DNA from: CBDDBU01 sp965226045
Lineage (GTDB): Bacteria; Pseudomonadota; Alphaproteobacteria; VGEJ01
Direction: 5' to 3'
Assembly (NCBI GenBank): GCA_965226045.1
Contig: CBDDBU010000025.1
Coordinates: forward strand, 1 to 64,000
DNA: 64,000 nucleotides
Part shown: positions 38,434 to 47,376 of the stretch, piece by piece
Layout of the letters: the number at the start of each line of letters is the position of its first letter
How positions within the stretch are numbered: the stretch's first letter is position 1
Program-made: the position numbers and the translations under genes
The notes under the pieces: generated by a model
Seen by the model: the letters and a program-made list of their open reading frames with translations, nothing else
Database searches by the model: none
What the model was told of the DNA's origin: nothing

Positions 38434-39711
38434 TTGAACGAGCCTTTTCGCGACGTTTGGAACCGGAACTACCGGTTCGTTGTCCTGGTCGCATCGCTGC
38501 TGCTGCTGGTCGTCGGCAGCGGCGCCATGTTCGCGCTGGTGATCGCCCTCAAATCCATCGCCGCCGAGTTCGGATGGCCGCGCGCGGTGCCGTCATTGGG
38601 CTATTCCCTGCAGTTCATCGGCGGCGGGCTGGGCGGCATCGCCATGGGATATTGGCTGGACCGGCGCGGAATGGCGGGTCCGGCGACCATCAGCGGGTTC
38701 ATGATCGGGCTCGGGGCGGTGGCCACCGCCTTCGTCGCGACCGAGTGGCAGTTCTACCTCGTCTGGGGCTTGATGATGGGGCTGCTGGGTCAATCGACCC
38801 TATTCACCCCACTGATCGCTAACGTCATGCGCTGGTTCCCAACTGGTGGCGGCGGCGCCGTCGGCTTCGTCGCCAGCGGCCAAAGCCTCGCCGGCTTTTT
38901 GTGGCCACCGCTGCTCCGCTACCTCAACGAGTCCATCGGCTGGCGCGAGACGTTTTTGTGGTACGGCATTTTCGCCATTTGCATGATGGTGCCGCTGAGT
39001 GTGCTCTTGCGCCGCAACCCCGACCGGCCAGCGTCCAGCGCCGGCAGCGCGGCCGCCGCGAGTGTGCGTTCGCCGCGGCTAAAGTCCGTGTCGAGAAGCA
39101 ACCTTGGCCTCTCGCCGGGCCAGCTTCAGGTCGTGTTGTCGGCCGCCATCATGGGCTGCTGCGTCGCGATGTCGCTGCCACTTGCCCACCTTGTCGCCTA
39201 CGCCAGCGACCTCGGCATCTCGGCGGCGCGCGGCGCCGAGATGCTATCGTTGATGCTGCTCGCCAGTTTTTTCAGCCGCATGTTCGGCGTCGGTCTGCTG
39301 ACGAAACGCCTGGGCGGGCTGCGCGCGCTGTTCGTGTTCTCCAGCGTGCAAGCCGTGATGCTGGCGGCGCTCGCCCTGGTCGACGGCGTCGGTGCCCTCT
39401 ATGTCGTGGCCGCGATGTACGGCCTCGGGTACGGCGGGCTTACACCCTGCTATCCCGTCGTCATCCGCGAGTACATGCCGGCCGGCCAAGTTGGTCGGCA
39501 GACCGGGGTCGTGATCTTCGGGGGGACGATTGGGATGGCGATTGGCGGCTGGCTGGGTGGGTTCGTGTTCGATCTAACCGCCTCCTACCAACCGGCGTTT
39601 TTCATCGGCGTCGGCTTCAATCTGATCAACCTCGCGATCATCGGCACCCTCATTGGGCGCTCTGGCCTTCACCGCCTCGGCACCCTGGCTCCGGTCAATC
39701 GCCCCGTGTGA
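38434..39711 (+). CDS. Major facilitator superfamily transporter
   Basis: 425 residues from TTG 38434 (GGAG eight bases upstream), with twelve predicted helices. The family loop between helices 2 and 3 is GYWLDRRGMAGP; the second half repeats as LLTKRLGGLRALF. The pattern resembles the oxalate/formate or monocarboxylate-like MFS group (TLFTPLIANVMRWFPTGGGGAVGFVASGQSLAGFLWPPLL). The substrate is unknown, though carriage of an organic acid would fit the catabolic genes that follow. Confidence 0.85.
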   Translation: MNEPFRDVWNRNYRFVVLVASLLLLVVGSGAMFALVIALKSIAAEFGWPRAVPSLGYSLQFIGGGLGGIAMGYWLDRRGMAGPATISGFMIGLGAVATAFVATEWQFYLVWGLMMGLLGQSTLFTPLIANVMRWFPTGGGGAVGFVASGQSLAGFLWPPLLRYLNESIGWRETFLWYGIFAICMMVPLSVLLRRNPDRPASSAGSAAAASVRSPRLKSVSRSNLGLSPGQLQVVLSAAIMGCCVAMSLPLAHLVAYASDLGISAARGAEMLSLMLLASFFSRMFGVGLLTKRLGGLRALFVFSSVQAVMLAALALVDGVGALYVVAAMYGLGYGGLTPCYPVVIREYMPAGQVGRQTGVVIFGGTIGMAIGGWLGGFVFDLTASYQPAFFIGVGFNLINLAIIGTLIGRSGLHRLGTLAPVNRPV

Positions 39712-39858
39712 CAGCTAGGGGGTCGTCGCCGCCCCATGCGCGCCCGGCCGTGAAGCGCGGTGTGGCGTTGCTGACCGAACTGCCGGAGAGCCGGGCGATG
39801 ACGGATCGGGATGGCAGACGATGTACGGCTCGATCCAATTCGCCCGCCACTAGATGAG

Positions 39859-40198
39859 CTAGCGCCTGGAGTTGCCTTTGGCCTTGGTGGCTTGGCCCTC
39901 CGCGCGGCGGCGACCGAGCCTTCCGCCCATCCGAGAAGCGCGCCCGCCTCCTCCATGACCGCGGGCGGCACCTGGTAGTAAGGCATCTTGCCGTGGGGCT
40001 TTATGCCGGCGGCTTCGAAGGCGGCGCGGTTCTCGTCGCCAGCCTTAAGATGGAGCACCTCTCGGCACGGGTGATCAACGCGAACATCAGGTCATCCACG
40101 AACAAGCCATGCCCGCCGAACATCGGGCGCGACTGCACCTCGCCGAGTGGGGTTAACCGCCGCACCAGACCCTCGACGAACTCGCTTCGACCCGCCAT
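39859..40198 (-). pseudogene. TfoX N-terminal-domain protein, frameshifted
   Basis: From ATG 40196-40198 the first frame reads EFVEGLVRRLTPLGEVQSRPMFGGHGLFVDDLMFALITR, the TfoX-N start. At about 40057-40063 the frame shifts; the other frame continues HLKAGDENRAAFEAAGIKPHGKMPYYQVPPAVMEEAGALLGWAEGSVAAARRAK. A second shift near the end would give the usual Lys/Arg tail and a TAG at 39859; without it the frame runs to 39669. Family members are small DNA-competence-related or uncharacterised proteins. Probably inactive here. Confidence 0.7.
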
Positions 40199-40337
40199 CT
40201 CGCGCCCTCTTCGTCACCGGCTGCCATACCCGCAACATCATGGCGCATCCACGTCCGCTACGACCGCGTCTGGAACTTGGCGCCGGGCTGAGCTAAGACC
40301 TTGGTGGACTCAACCGCGCCGGCGCCCGCTGAGGGCC

Positions 40338-41159
40338 ATGCACGACGAAACCGGGAGGCTCACGGTGGCCCAAACCTTGAAAGCGATGACCCAAACCCGC
40401 CGCCCCAAGATCGGCACCATGCTGGTCGAGTTCGATACGCCAGGCATCGGCCAGATCATGAAGGCCGCCGGCTGCGAGTTCGTGTTCGTCGACATGGAGC
40501 ATTCGGGTTTCGGTTACGAGAGCCTGAAGAGGACCCTGCGCTACACCCAGGCGGCCGAGCTGCCGACGCTGGTACGGGTGCCATCGAACCGCTACGACCA
40601 TATCGCGCGCGGCCTCGATATCGGCGCCGAGGGCATCATGATCCCGATGGTCGGCTCGGCCGAGGAATGCCGCCACATCCTCGATTGCATGAAATACCCG
40701 CCGCAAGGAAACCGCGGCGTCGCGCTGCAGGTAGCCCACGATCGCTACGCGCCTGGGCCGGTGATGCGCAAATTGCGCGCCGCCAACCGCGCCACCACAT
40801 TTTTCGCCTTGATCGAGACCGTCGAGGGAGTCGAGAACGCCGACGCGATCGCCGCCATCAAGGGCGTCGATTGCCTGTGGATCGGTCACTTCGATCTCAC
40901 CTGTTCGCTCGGCATTCCGGGCGAGTTCGGCGACCCGCGCTTCAAGAAGGCCGTGCAAAAGGTCATCGACGCGGCCAAGAAGCACGACAAGTCGCTTGCC
41001 CGCATGGTGCCGGACGTGGCGACCGGGCTCGCCCTTAACAAACAGGGCTTCGACTTCATCGCCTACTCCGGCGACATCTGGGTGTACCAGGCCGCTCTGC
41101 AAGCGGGAGTCGACGAGTTGCGGCGCAAATGCAAGACCCGCCGGGCCCGCTCGGCTTGA
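40338..41159 (+). CDS. HpcH/HpaI-type class II aldolase
   Basis: 273 residues from ATG 40338 (GAGGG upstream). Metal-dependent aldolase or lyase of the 2-oxo-acid family: FVFVDMEHSGFGYESL, IMIPMVGSAEECR, the metal-binding Glu in FALIETVEGVENAD, and WIGHFDLTCSLGIPG with the Asp ligand. Products would be pyruvate-type acids and aldehydes. It heads a same-strand run with cupin, amidase, M24 and amidohydrolase genes, which suggests a role in breaking down a carbon skeleton released by those hydrolases; the substrate is unknown. Confidence 0.88.
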   Translation: MHDETGRLTVAQTLKAMTQTRRPKIGTMLVEFDTPGIGQIMKAAGCEFVFVDMEHSGFGYESLKRTLRYTQAAELPTLVRVPSNRYDHIARGLDIGAEGIMIPMVGSAEECRHILDCMKYPPQGNRGVALQVAHDRYAPGPVMRKLRAANRATTFFALIETVEGVENADAIAAIKGVDCLWIGHFDLTCSLGIPGEFGDPRFKKAVQKVIDAAKKHDKSLARMVPDVATGLALNKQGFDFIAYSGDIWVYQAALQAGVDELRRKCKTRRARSA

Positions 41160-41261
41160 GGCGCGGGTAACGACCTTGGCGACCATGAAGGAAATGACGG
41201 CGTCGCGCCGGCTCAGCATCGGCACGATGGTGGGCTGGGCCGACGAGGTGCGCCACGTGCT

Positions 41262-41421
41262 CGACACTGGTGCTTGCGGGCGAGCGCGACCCGATCACGC
41301 CGGTCGCCGACGCCGAGAAGATCGTGGCTGCGCTGCGCCCGAACTCGTTCGATTCGAGCGCTTCGCCGATTGCGGCCATGGCGTACAGCGCGACGATCCC
41401 GACCGCACCGAGCAGCTGTAG
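41262..41421 (+). pseudogene. Alpha/beta-hydrolase C-terminal fragment
   Basis: One frame gives TLVLAGERDPITPVADAEKIVAALRP. After a shift at about 41339-41342 the next frame gives ELVRFERFADCGHGVQRDDPDRTEQL and a TAG at 41419-41421. Together these are the acid-loop (Asp in GERDPITP) and catalytic-histidine (CGHG) ends of an alpha/beta hydrolase. The N-terminal two-thirds, with the nucleophile serine, is missing; the sequence from 41160 to 41262 is not recognisable. Confidence 0.65.
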
Positions 41422-41457
41422 CGCGCGTCGTGATCCCAAACCAGAAGGAAAATTGCC

Positions 41458-41832
41458 ATGGCGCCCCATTTTTCCGACTTTGCGCTTCTCGATCTGGAGG
41501 GCGGCTGGGAGCGACCGGTCGGTTACCCGGAGGGCGTCGGCAGCAAGGTGCTGGCCGGCTACCTCGACGAAGCGAAACAAAAGGGTCGGCAGACCTCGCT
41601 GACGCGCTGGGAACCGGGCACCCGGTTCGACAAGGTACTGGCCCATGACTACGTCGAGGAGGTCCTAGTTCTCGAAGGAGAGCTGCTGTGCATTGATGAC
41701 AGCGGCGCGGTCGTCGACCGCATTCCCCGCAACAGCTACGTGTGCCGGCCGGCCGGTGTGCCGCACGGTCCGTTTCGCAGCGATACCGGATTCGTGTCGG
41801 TTGAGTTCTGCTACTACCCCAACAGCGAATGA
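41458..41832 (+). CDS. Cupin-domain protein
   Basis: 124 residues, single small beta-barrel. Cupin pattern: TRFDKVLAHDYVEEVLVLEGELLCIDD followed by IPRNSYVCRPAGVPHGPFRSDTGFVSVEF, with His and Glu placed as possible metal ligands. It may be an enzyme (isomerase or dioxygenase-like) or a sensor. The TGA overlaps the amidase ATG (ATGA), so the two are made together. Confidence 0.85.
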   Translation: MAPHFSDFALLDLEGGWERPVGYPEGVGSKVLAGYLDEAKQKGRQTSLTRWEPGTRFDKVLAHDYVEEVLVLEGELLCIDDSGAVVDRIPRNSYVCRPAGVPHGPFRSDTGFVSVEFCYYPNSE

Positions 41833-43124
41833 GCCTGGCCATGGCATCACCCCACGAGTTGACGGCGAGCGCGGCGGCCGCTCGAATCGCCGTTGGCGAG
41901 CTCACCAGCGAGGCCCTGGTCGAGGCGTGCCTGGCGCGGACCGAGGCGCGCGAGACGGAGATCGGCGCGTGGCAGCATCTTGATGGCGCCCACGCGTTGG
42001 CCCAGGCTCGCGCGCGCGACGGCGAACCGGCGCGCGGTCTCCTGCACGGCGTTCCGATCGCCATCAAGGACATTATCGATACTGTCGACATGCCAACCGC
42101 CTATGGTTCGTCCATCTATGGCGGGCACCGGGCGCCATGGGACGCGTCGTGCGTCGCCGCTTGCCGCGAGGCCGGCGCGGTCATCATGGGCAAGACGGTG
42201 AGCACCGAGTTCGCCTATTTCCATCCCGGCAAGACCCGCAATCCGCACAATCTCGCACACACGCCTGGCGGCTCGTCGAGCGGCTCGGCGGCAGCTGTCG
42301 CCGAACACATGGCGCCGCTCGGCTTCGCCAGCCAGACCGCCGGCTCGGTGATCCGCCCGGCCTCGTTCTGCGGCGTCGTCGGCTACAAGGGCACCTACGG
42401 GCTGTTCGCCATGGCCGGCATCAAGCCGTTCGCCCAATCGCTCGACACGCTCGGTGTGTTCACCCGCGATGTCGCCGACGCCGCGCTGATGCGCGCAGTG
42501 CTGCTCGGCATTCCGCTGGTTCACACCGCCATTGGCGCGCCGCCGCGCGTCGGCCTGTGCCGCACCCACGAGTGGGCGCAAGCCGATGCCGCGATGCGCG
42601 ATGCGGTCGAGACGGCCGCCGGGCGCTTGGCCGACGCGGGCGCCGAGGTGGCCGAGGCGCCGTTGCCGGCGAGTTTTGGCCGGCTGGTAGCCGACCAGCT
42701 CACCGTCATGACCTTCGAGGCCGGGCGCTCGTTCAACTACGAGCATCGCGAGCACCGCGCGAAGATGAGCAAGACGATGGTGAAGATCATCGAGGACGGC
42801 CGCGCCATCCCCCACGCCGCATATCGCGAAGCCCAAGAGCGCGCCGCCACGTGCCGGATCGAGCTCTCGGCGGTGTTCGCCGATTATGACGTACTGCTCG
42901 CGCCGAGCTCGGTTGGCGCCGCGCCCGAAGGCATCGGCGCCACGGGCGATCCGTTGTTCAACCGTATCTGGACCCTGCTCGGCGTGCCCTGTGTCAACCT
43001 GCCGCATTATCGCGCCGAGAATGGGCTGCCGCTCGGCATCCAGCTGATCGGCCCTCACGGGCGCGACGAGAATTTGCTGGCCGCCGCCGCATGGGCCCAA
43101 ACCAGCCTCGGCGACGGGAACTAG
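41829..43124 (+). CDS. Amidase-signature family hydrolase
   Basis: 431 residues of the GatA-like amidase-signature fold. The Ser-cisSer-Lys triad is readable: Lys in VPIAIKDIIDT, cis-Ser in HTPGGSSSGSAAAVA, nucleophile Ser in QTAGSVIRPASF. No gatB or gatC lies nearby, and the length and context argue for a catabolic amidase rather than the tRNA amidotransferase subunit. The stop overlaps the next gene's GTG by one base (TAGTG). Confidence 0.9.
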   Translation: MSLAMASPHELTASAAAARIAVGELTSEALVEACLARTEARETEIGAWQHLDGAHALAQARARDGEPARGLLHGVPIAIKDIIDTVDMPTAYGSSIYGGHRAPWDASCVAACREAGAVIMGKTVSTEFAYFHPGKTRNPHNLAHTPGGSSSGSAAAVAEHMAPLGFASQTAGSVIRPASFCGVVGYKGTYGLFAMAGIKPFAQSLDTLGVFTRDVADAALMRAVLLGIPLVHTAIGAPPRVGLCRTHEWAQADAAMRDAVETAAGRLADAGAEVAEAPLPASFGRLVADQLTVMTFEAGRSFNYEHREHRAKMSKTMVKIIEDGRAIPHAAYREAQERAATCRIELSAVFADYDVLLAPSSVGAAPEGIGATGDPLFNRIWTLLGVPCVNLPHYRAENGLPLGIQLIGPHGRDENLLAAAAWAQTSLGDGN

Positions 43125-44275
43125 TGCCGCTCCACTTCAGCGCCGGGGAGCTCGCCGGCCGCCGCGACGCGGCCTGTCGCGCGATGGCGGCGGAGGAGCT
43201 CGATGGGCTGCTCATGTTCCGCCAGGGCAGCATGTACTACCTCACCGGCTACGACAGCTTCGGGTACTGCTTCTTTCAGTGCCTCTATCTCGGCGCCGAC
43301 GGGCGGATGTTCCTGCTGACCCGCTCACCCGATCTCCGTCAGGCGCAACAAACCTCGATCATCGAGCAGATTCGCGTCTGGGTCGACGGACCCGACGCCG
43401 ATCCGGCTGGCGAACTGCGCGAGATCTTGCGCGAGGTGGGCTGCGCCGGCCGTCGGCTCGGGGTCGAATACGAGGCCAATGGGCTGACCGCCCGCAACGG
43501 CCAGCGCCTCGACGCGGCGCTCGACGGGTTCTGCGCGCTGACCGACGCCTCGGAGCTGGTCAGCGCCCTGCGCCTGGTCAAGAGCCCGGCCGAGATAGCC
43601 TATGTTCGCGAGGCCGCGGCGCTCGCCGACGCGGGGCTCAACGAGGCCCGCACGCTCGCCCGGCCCGGCGCTTTCGAGGGCGAGATTCTGGCCGCGATGC
43701 AAGGCGCGGTGTTCCGCGGCGATGGCGATTACCCCGGCAACGACTTCATCATTGGTTCAGGCGCGGCCGCGCTCCTGTGCCGCTATCAGGCCGGCCGCCG
43801 CCATCTGGCGGCCAACGATCAGCTGACGCTCGAATGGGCGGCGAGCTTTCGCCATTACCACGCGGCGATGATGCGCACCATCTGCCTCGGGACGCCGCCG
43901 CAAGCCCAGATCGAGATGTACTTGGTTGCCCGTGAGGCACTGCTCGCAGTCGAGACCGAACTGCGACCCGGGCGAACGATCGGCGCGGCCTTCGATGCCC
44001 ACGCCCGGGTATTCGACGACGCCGGCTACCGGGCCCATCGCCTGAACGCCTGCGGCTATTCACTTGGCACCACCTTCGCGCCGTCGTGGATGGATTGGCC
44101 GATGCTCTATCGCGGCAACCCGATTGAGGCGGCGCCCGGCATGGTGTTCTTCGTCCATATGATCATCGCCGACAGCGACTCTGGCCTCGCCATGACGCTC
44201 GGCCGCACCAGCCTGGTCGGCGAGACCGGAGCGGAGCCGCTGTCCCGGGCCCCGCTCGACCTGATCGTCAACTGA
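43124..44275 (+). CDS. M24 (creatinase/Xaa-Pro peptidase) family protein
   Basis: 383 residues from GTG 43124. The N-terminal creatinase domain reads GLLMFRQGSMYYLTGYDSFGYC; the C-terminal pita-bread fold follows from about 150. Metal-dependent M24 peptidases have two aspartates where this reads LTLEWAASFRHYHAAMMRT, so the metal site looks lost, as in creatinase and ectoine hydrolase types. It therefore likely hydrolyses a small C-N compound. It is translationally linked to the amidase. Confidence 0.85.
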   Translation: MPLHFSAGELAGRRDAACRAMAAEELDGLLMFRQGSMYYLTGYDSFGYCFFQCLYLGADGRMFLLTRSPDLRQAQQTSIIEQIRVWVDGPDADPAGELREILREVGCAGRRLGVEYEANGLTARNGQRLDAALDGFCALTDASELVSALRLVKSPAEIAYVREAAALADAGLNEARTLARPGAFEGEILAAMQGAVFRGDGDYPGNDFIIGSGAAALLCRYQAGRRHLAANDQLTLEWAASFRHYHAAMMRTICLGTPPQAQIEMYLVAREALLAVETELRPGRTIGAAFDAHARVFDDAGYRAHRLNACGYSLGTTFAPSWMDWPMLYRGNPIEAAPGMVFFVHMIIADSDSGLAMTLGRTSLVGETGAEPLSRAPLDLIVN

Positions 44276-44340
44276 AGCGCACCGAAGCGCGGGTGGCGGC
44301 TATAATGTGGGCAAGGGATTCGCTAGCAGGAGACGCGACC

Positions 44341-45243
44341 ATGGCCGACTTGGAAATCATCGACGGTCACCACCACCTCTGGGACCTCGAGAACAACCCC
44401 TATTCGTGGCTGACCGGCGAGGCCCACGAGATGGCGCTGCTCGGCGACTACGGCGCCATGTGCAAGAGCTATCTGATCGAGAACTACCTCGACGACTGCA
44501 AGAACCAGAATGTCGTCAAGTCGGTCCACCTCGAGGCCAACTGGGACGAGGACAAGGACCCGGTAGCCGAAACTGCGTGGCTCCAGGGCGTCGCCGACAA
44601 GCACGGCTTCCCGCACGGCTTCGTCGCTGCCGGCCTACCCCACGACCCCGGTTTCGAGGCCCTGCTGGATCGGCACTGCGCGTACCCCAACGTCTGCGGC
44701 ATCCGCCACATGGTCAACTGGAGCGACAACGAGGGTTATCGGTTCGCCGACCGTGGCGACTACCTCAGCGACAATGCCTGGCGGACCGGCCTGAAGGCCC
44801 TCAGGAAGCACAACCTCTCCTATGACCTCGGCGTCAATTTCAACCAGCTTGTCGACGCGGCGGCGGCGATGGCGACGATTCCCGACACCACGGTGGTCCT
44901 GAACCACATCGGCTTCGCGTTCGACCGCAGCGACGAGGCGCTGGCGCGCTGGCGCACCGATCTCGCGACGTTCGCCAAGGTGCCCAATACGACGGTCAAG
45001 CTCTCGGGCTTCGTCATGTTCGACCAGGACTGGACGATCGAGAGCCTACGGCCGATGGTCTTGCACTCCATAGAGTGCTTCGGCCCGAGCCGCTGCATGT
45101 TCACGTCGAACTATCCGGTCGACAAGCTGTTCAGCGATTACGATGGCCTGTTCGGCGCTTACAAGGAGATCGTCAAGGACTTCTCGGACGACGAGAAGCG
45201 CCAGCTGTTCCACGACACGGCCGCCCGCGTCTATCGGCTGTAG
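44341..45243 (+). CDS. Amidohydrolase 2-type metal-dependent hydrolase
   Basis: 300 residues, TIM-barrel hydrolase of the amidohydrolase-2/lactonase group. Metal-binding His-x-His is in IIDGHHHLWDLE; later blocks are VVKSVHLEANW, VVLNHIGFAFDR and CMFTSNYPVDKLF. Relatives hydrolyse lactones (fuconolactone, 2-pyrone-4,6-dicarboxylate) or decarboxylate aromatic acids. Last gene of the same-strand catabolic run, with a 65-bp gap from the M24 gene and an AGGAGA site. Confidence 0.88.
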   Translation: MADLEIIDGHHHLWDLENNPYSWLTGEAHEMALLGDYGAMCKSYLIENYLDDCKNQNVVKSVHLEANWDEDKDPVAETAWLQGVADKHGFPHGFVAAGLPHDPGFEALLDRHCAYPNVCGIRHMVNWSDNEGYRFADRGDYLSDNAWRTGLKALRKHNLSYDLGVNFNQLVDAAAAMATIPDTTVVLNHIGFAFDRSDEALARWRTDLATFAKVPNTTVKLSGFVMFDQDWTIESLRPMVLHSIECFGPSRCMFTSNYPVDKLFSDYDGLFGAYKEIVKDFSDDEKRQLFHDTAARVYRL

Positions 45244-45244
45244 C

Positions 45245-45290
45245 GTGCTGACGGCGGCGGAGATCGCGCGCTATCGGGACCAGGGCACGC
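45245..45290 (+). pseudogene. Phytanoyl-CoA dioxygenase-like N-terminal fragment
   Basis: GTG 45245 opens a frame reading LTAAEIARYRDQG, the classic start of PhyH-type 2-oxoglutarate dioxygenases, directly after the amidohydrolase gene. It stops resembling the family within about 15 codons, where the AT-rich SGNH remnant begins. It appears to be the 5' stump of a catabolic gene truncated by an insertion or deletion. Confidence 0.5.
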
Positions 45291-45317
45291 TAAGCATCTC
45301 TCGAACGACAGTGGAAC

Positions 45318-45895
45318 ATGCGGCATCTCGGCAACGCACTTGCGATCGTTTTCGGTTGCATGGTCGCCTTCTTGATGGCGGAAGCGGGCCTACGCCTATT
45401 TTATCCGGTCGAGTTTCGCGTCCGAGGCGACAGGATAACGCTGCCGGAGAACGTTACCTACAAGTACCAGTGTGAGCATTACGGCCCCGACAGTAATGTC
45501 GTCGTCTCAAACACTTAAATGGGATGACGTGGCCCATCTATACTAGATAAATAGAAAGATCACATTAAACGTATCACGGTAGGCGGTAGCACGACCGAGG
45601 CTTTAGGGATTTTCGATGGTAAGACTTGGACAGACTTTTGGCCCAATAGTTGAGCTCGACTCTTTCGAATATTTGGATGATAATCTCCGGTTTATATGGT
45701 CATTAAATCTACAGTTATCTTGTTCTATTCGAGGGCACGTAGTGAACTTTAATCCGACTATATGGTGATTTTAGTTGGGATTAATGATGTAGCCACAGAC
45801 ATTCCAAATAAGTTTTATCGGGATGTCTTGCCGTGGAATTGGGATCTGTTACCTCCGAAACAAATCCTGAGGTATACTGCGGCGTTGAGGGGGCG
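45318..45895 (+). pseudogene. SGNH/GDSL-like hydrolase, multiply broken, AT-rich
   Basis: From ATG 45318 an N-terminal membrane anchor (FGCMVAFLMAEAGLRLF) and VEFRVRGDRITLP is readable to a TAA near 45516. Further on, RITVGGSTTEALGIFDGKTWTDF (about 45565-45630) matches the catalytic-serine block of exopolysaccharide-locus SGNH hydrolases, and MVILVGINDVATDIPN (about 45763-45810) matches a later GxND-type block, each in different frames with TGA and TAG between. The segment is visibly AT-richer than all neighbours, indicating recent foreign origin followed by decay. Confidence 0.65.
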
Positions 45896-46270
45896 GCCGT
45901 CGGCGCCGACCTGGTTGGGCAGCCGGTGGCCCGTCAGGATTCCGACGGCGCCGTCCGCCGGTACGAACTGCGAGAGCGGGTCGGGGCGATCGGGAGCGCT
46001 CGCGAGCAACCCGACGGCGACCGCGTTGGCGGTGCGTTCCGGCGGCTCGACGCCGCAGCTCTCGCCCTCGGTGAACAGCGTTCGGGTGCCGCCGTGCTGG
46101 GTCTCCTGGCGCACAAGTTCGCCATCCTTGGTGATGGCGGCATCGGTGATGAACCCACCGATCGAACCGCGCGCCACGGTCTCGACCAACCTCAGCGCCC
46201 GAAACGCGGCCAGCCCGGCGTTCGGTCCGAAGGCGCCCAGCGCAAATGTCATGGCCTCCCCTGGTGTCAT
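45880..46270 (-). pseudogene. Conserved hypothetical (DUF6963-like) truncated at its 3' end
   Basis: From ATG 46268-46270 (or 46250-46252) the minus strand reads TFALGAFGPNAGLAAFRALRLVETVARGSIGGFITDAAIT, GTRTLFTEGE, and DRPDPLSQFVPADGAVGILTGHRLPNQVGADGRPLNAAVY. I recognise this as a conserved family, DUF6963-like, without certainty about the name. It is cut where the AT-rich SGNH remnant starts at about 45880, removing its C-terminal part. No function is known to me. Confidence 0.6.
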
Positions 46271-46299
46271 GGCCTTCCCTATCGCGGCTCGAATCCTCT

Positions 46300-46902
46300 C
46301 GCGGCTGGAGTCCAGGCCGGCCCCGCGCCTTGCCCGCGCGTACGAAGGTCTCGCGGATTTTCTGATCACGTCCCGGCTTGGCCACCATCGCCTCGGGCGC
46401 GGTCCACACCTCGGGCTCCGGCCAGTGCCCCGGCTACCGCCCGGCACCCTCCTCGGCGGCGGCCAGCGGCGCCTCCTCGTCGATGGCGGGCGTTTCCAGA
46501 ACCTCAATGCTATCCTACGAGATCTCGATCGGCAGGCCATTCGGATCGTGCCTGTGGAAGGACTACACCATGCCGTAGTCTAAAACCTCCGAGACCTCGC
46601 GGCCGGCCGAGTTCAACCGATCGCGGAAGCCGAACAGCGCCGCCTTGTCGGCGACGGTAAACGACACATGGTCAAAGCCGAGGCGCTCGGCCTGCGGTCG
46701 CTCTTCCCGAGGTTTGGCGTCGCGACACTCGAAGAAGGCGATCTGGTTGGGACCAAAGCCGAAAGATATAGTGGCGGAAGCCGTCGACCCCCTTGCCGAG
46801 GAACAACTCCATGCCCAGCAGGTCGGGGTAGAACCGCACCGTCTTCTCCATATCATTGGTGATGCAGGCCAGGTGGTTGATCACTTCAAGCGCCGGGCGC
46901 AT
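46300..46902 (-). pseudogene. VOC-family (glyoxalase/extradiol) protein with frameshift and three amber stops
   Basis: ATG 46900-46902 opens EVINHLACITNDMEKTVRFYPDLLGMELFLGKGVDGFRHYI, the first VOC half. The frame shifts at about 46758-46765. The other frame continues FGPNQIAFFECRDAKP, RLGFDHVSFTVADKAALFGFRDRL and VLDYGMV, then reads on past three in-frame TAG codons with sense sequence preserved (SFHRHDPNGLPIEIS, DSIEVLETPAIDEEAPLAAAEEGAGR, PGHWPEPEVWTAPEAMVAKPG). Coding resemblance across all stops shows the ancestral gene spanned the whole stretch. Confidence 0.75.
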
Positions 46903-46929
46903 GCCCTTCTCCTCGGTTGAAATGGCTCC

Positions 46930-47376
46930 TCAGTCGAAATGGAGCTGACGTCCTTTAACGACGCGCGCCGGAAACGGCCGATTACCTTCGCGTACCCAGA
47001 TCGCCGAATCACCGTCCGCCGTGACGGCGTAACAAGCCCAATCGCCAAAACGGAAGAGCACGCAATACTCGCCCTCCTCGGTGAGTCGCCAGCGCCCGTT
47101 GGCGGGCTCGCCGCCCTCCATGAGCCAAATAGTCTGGCCGTCGGGGTAGTAGTATTGGCGGAACGCCGTGCCACCGGTGACGCCCATGGCGGTGTTGCCG
47201 GCGAGGAGATCGAATATCTCGTGCCCAGCGAGCACGCGATGCTCGGCGTGAGAGACGGTGCTCGCAGCGAGCAACAGGCCCACGACGAGCGCCAAGCCCG
47301 GGACGAGCGGCAAGCCCGGGGCGAGCACCAATAAAAGGCTGCGCCGGCCCACAGTCACGCGAGTCGTCCAGGCCAT
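46930..47376 (-). CDS. Hypothetical secreted protein (DUF995-like)
   Basis: 148 residues from ATG 47374-47376 behind an AGGAGG site. A long hydrophobic leader (LLLVLAPGLPLVPGLALVVGLLLAASTVSHA) indicates export. The mature part, LLAGNTAMGVTGGTAFRQYYYPDGQTIW, GEYCVLFRFGDWACYAVTADG, has the small beta-sheet pattern with two cysteines seen in DUF995-type periplasmic proteins. The function is unknown. Divergent from the acyl-CoA synthetase. Confidence 0.7.
   Translation of the reverse strand: MAWTTRVTVGRRSLLLVLAPGLPLVPGLALVVGLLLAASTVSHAEHRVLAGHEIFDLLAGNTAMGVTGGTAFRQYYYPDGQTIWLMEGGEPANGRWRLTEEGEYCVLFRFGDWACYAVTADGDSAIWVREGNRPFPARVVKGRQLHFD

Noticed and set aside
41829..43124. Amidase as tRNA amidotransferase subunit GatA
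   Set aside because: No gatB or gatC nearby, the shorter length and the catabolic neighbours argue for a small-molecule amidase.
46300..46902. Amber (TAG) reassignment as a genetic code variant
   Set aside because: TAG terminates many intact genes here (aroQ, aat, lptF, nrdJ, aspS, rnd, the GMC gene). Reassignment would fuse lptF to lptG. Kept only as a low-level suppression hypothesis.
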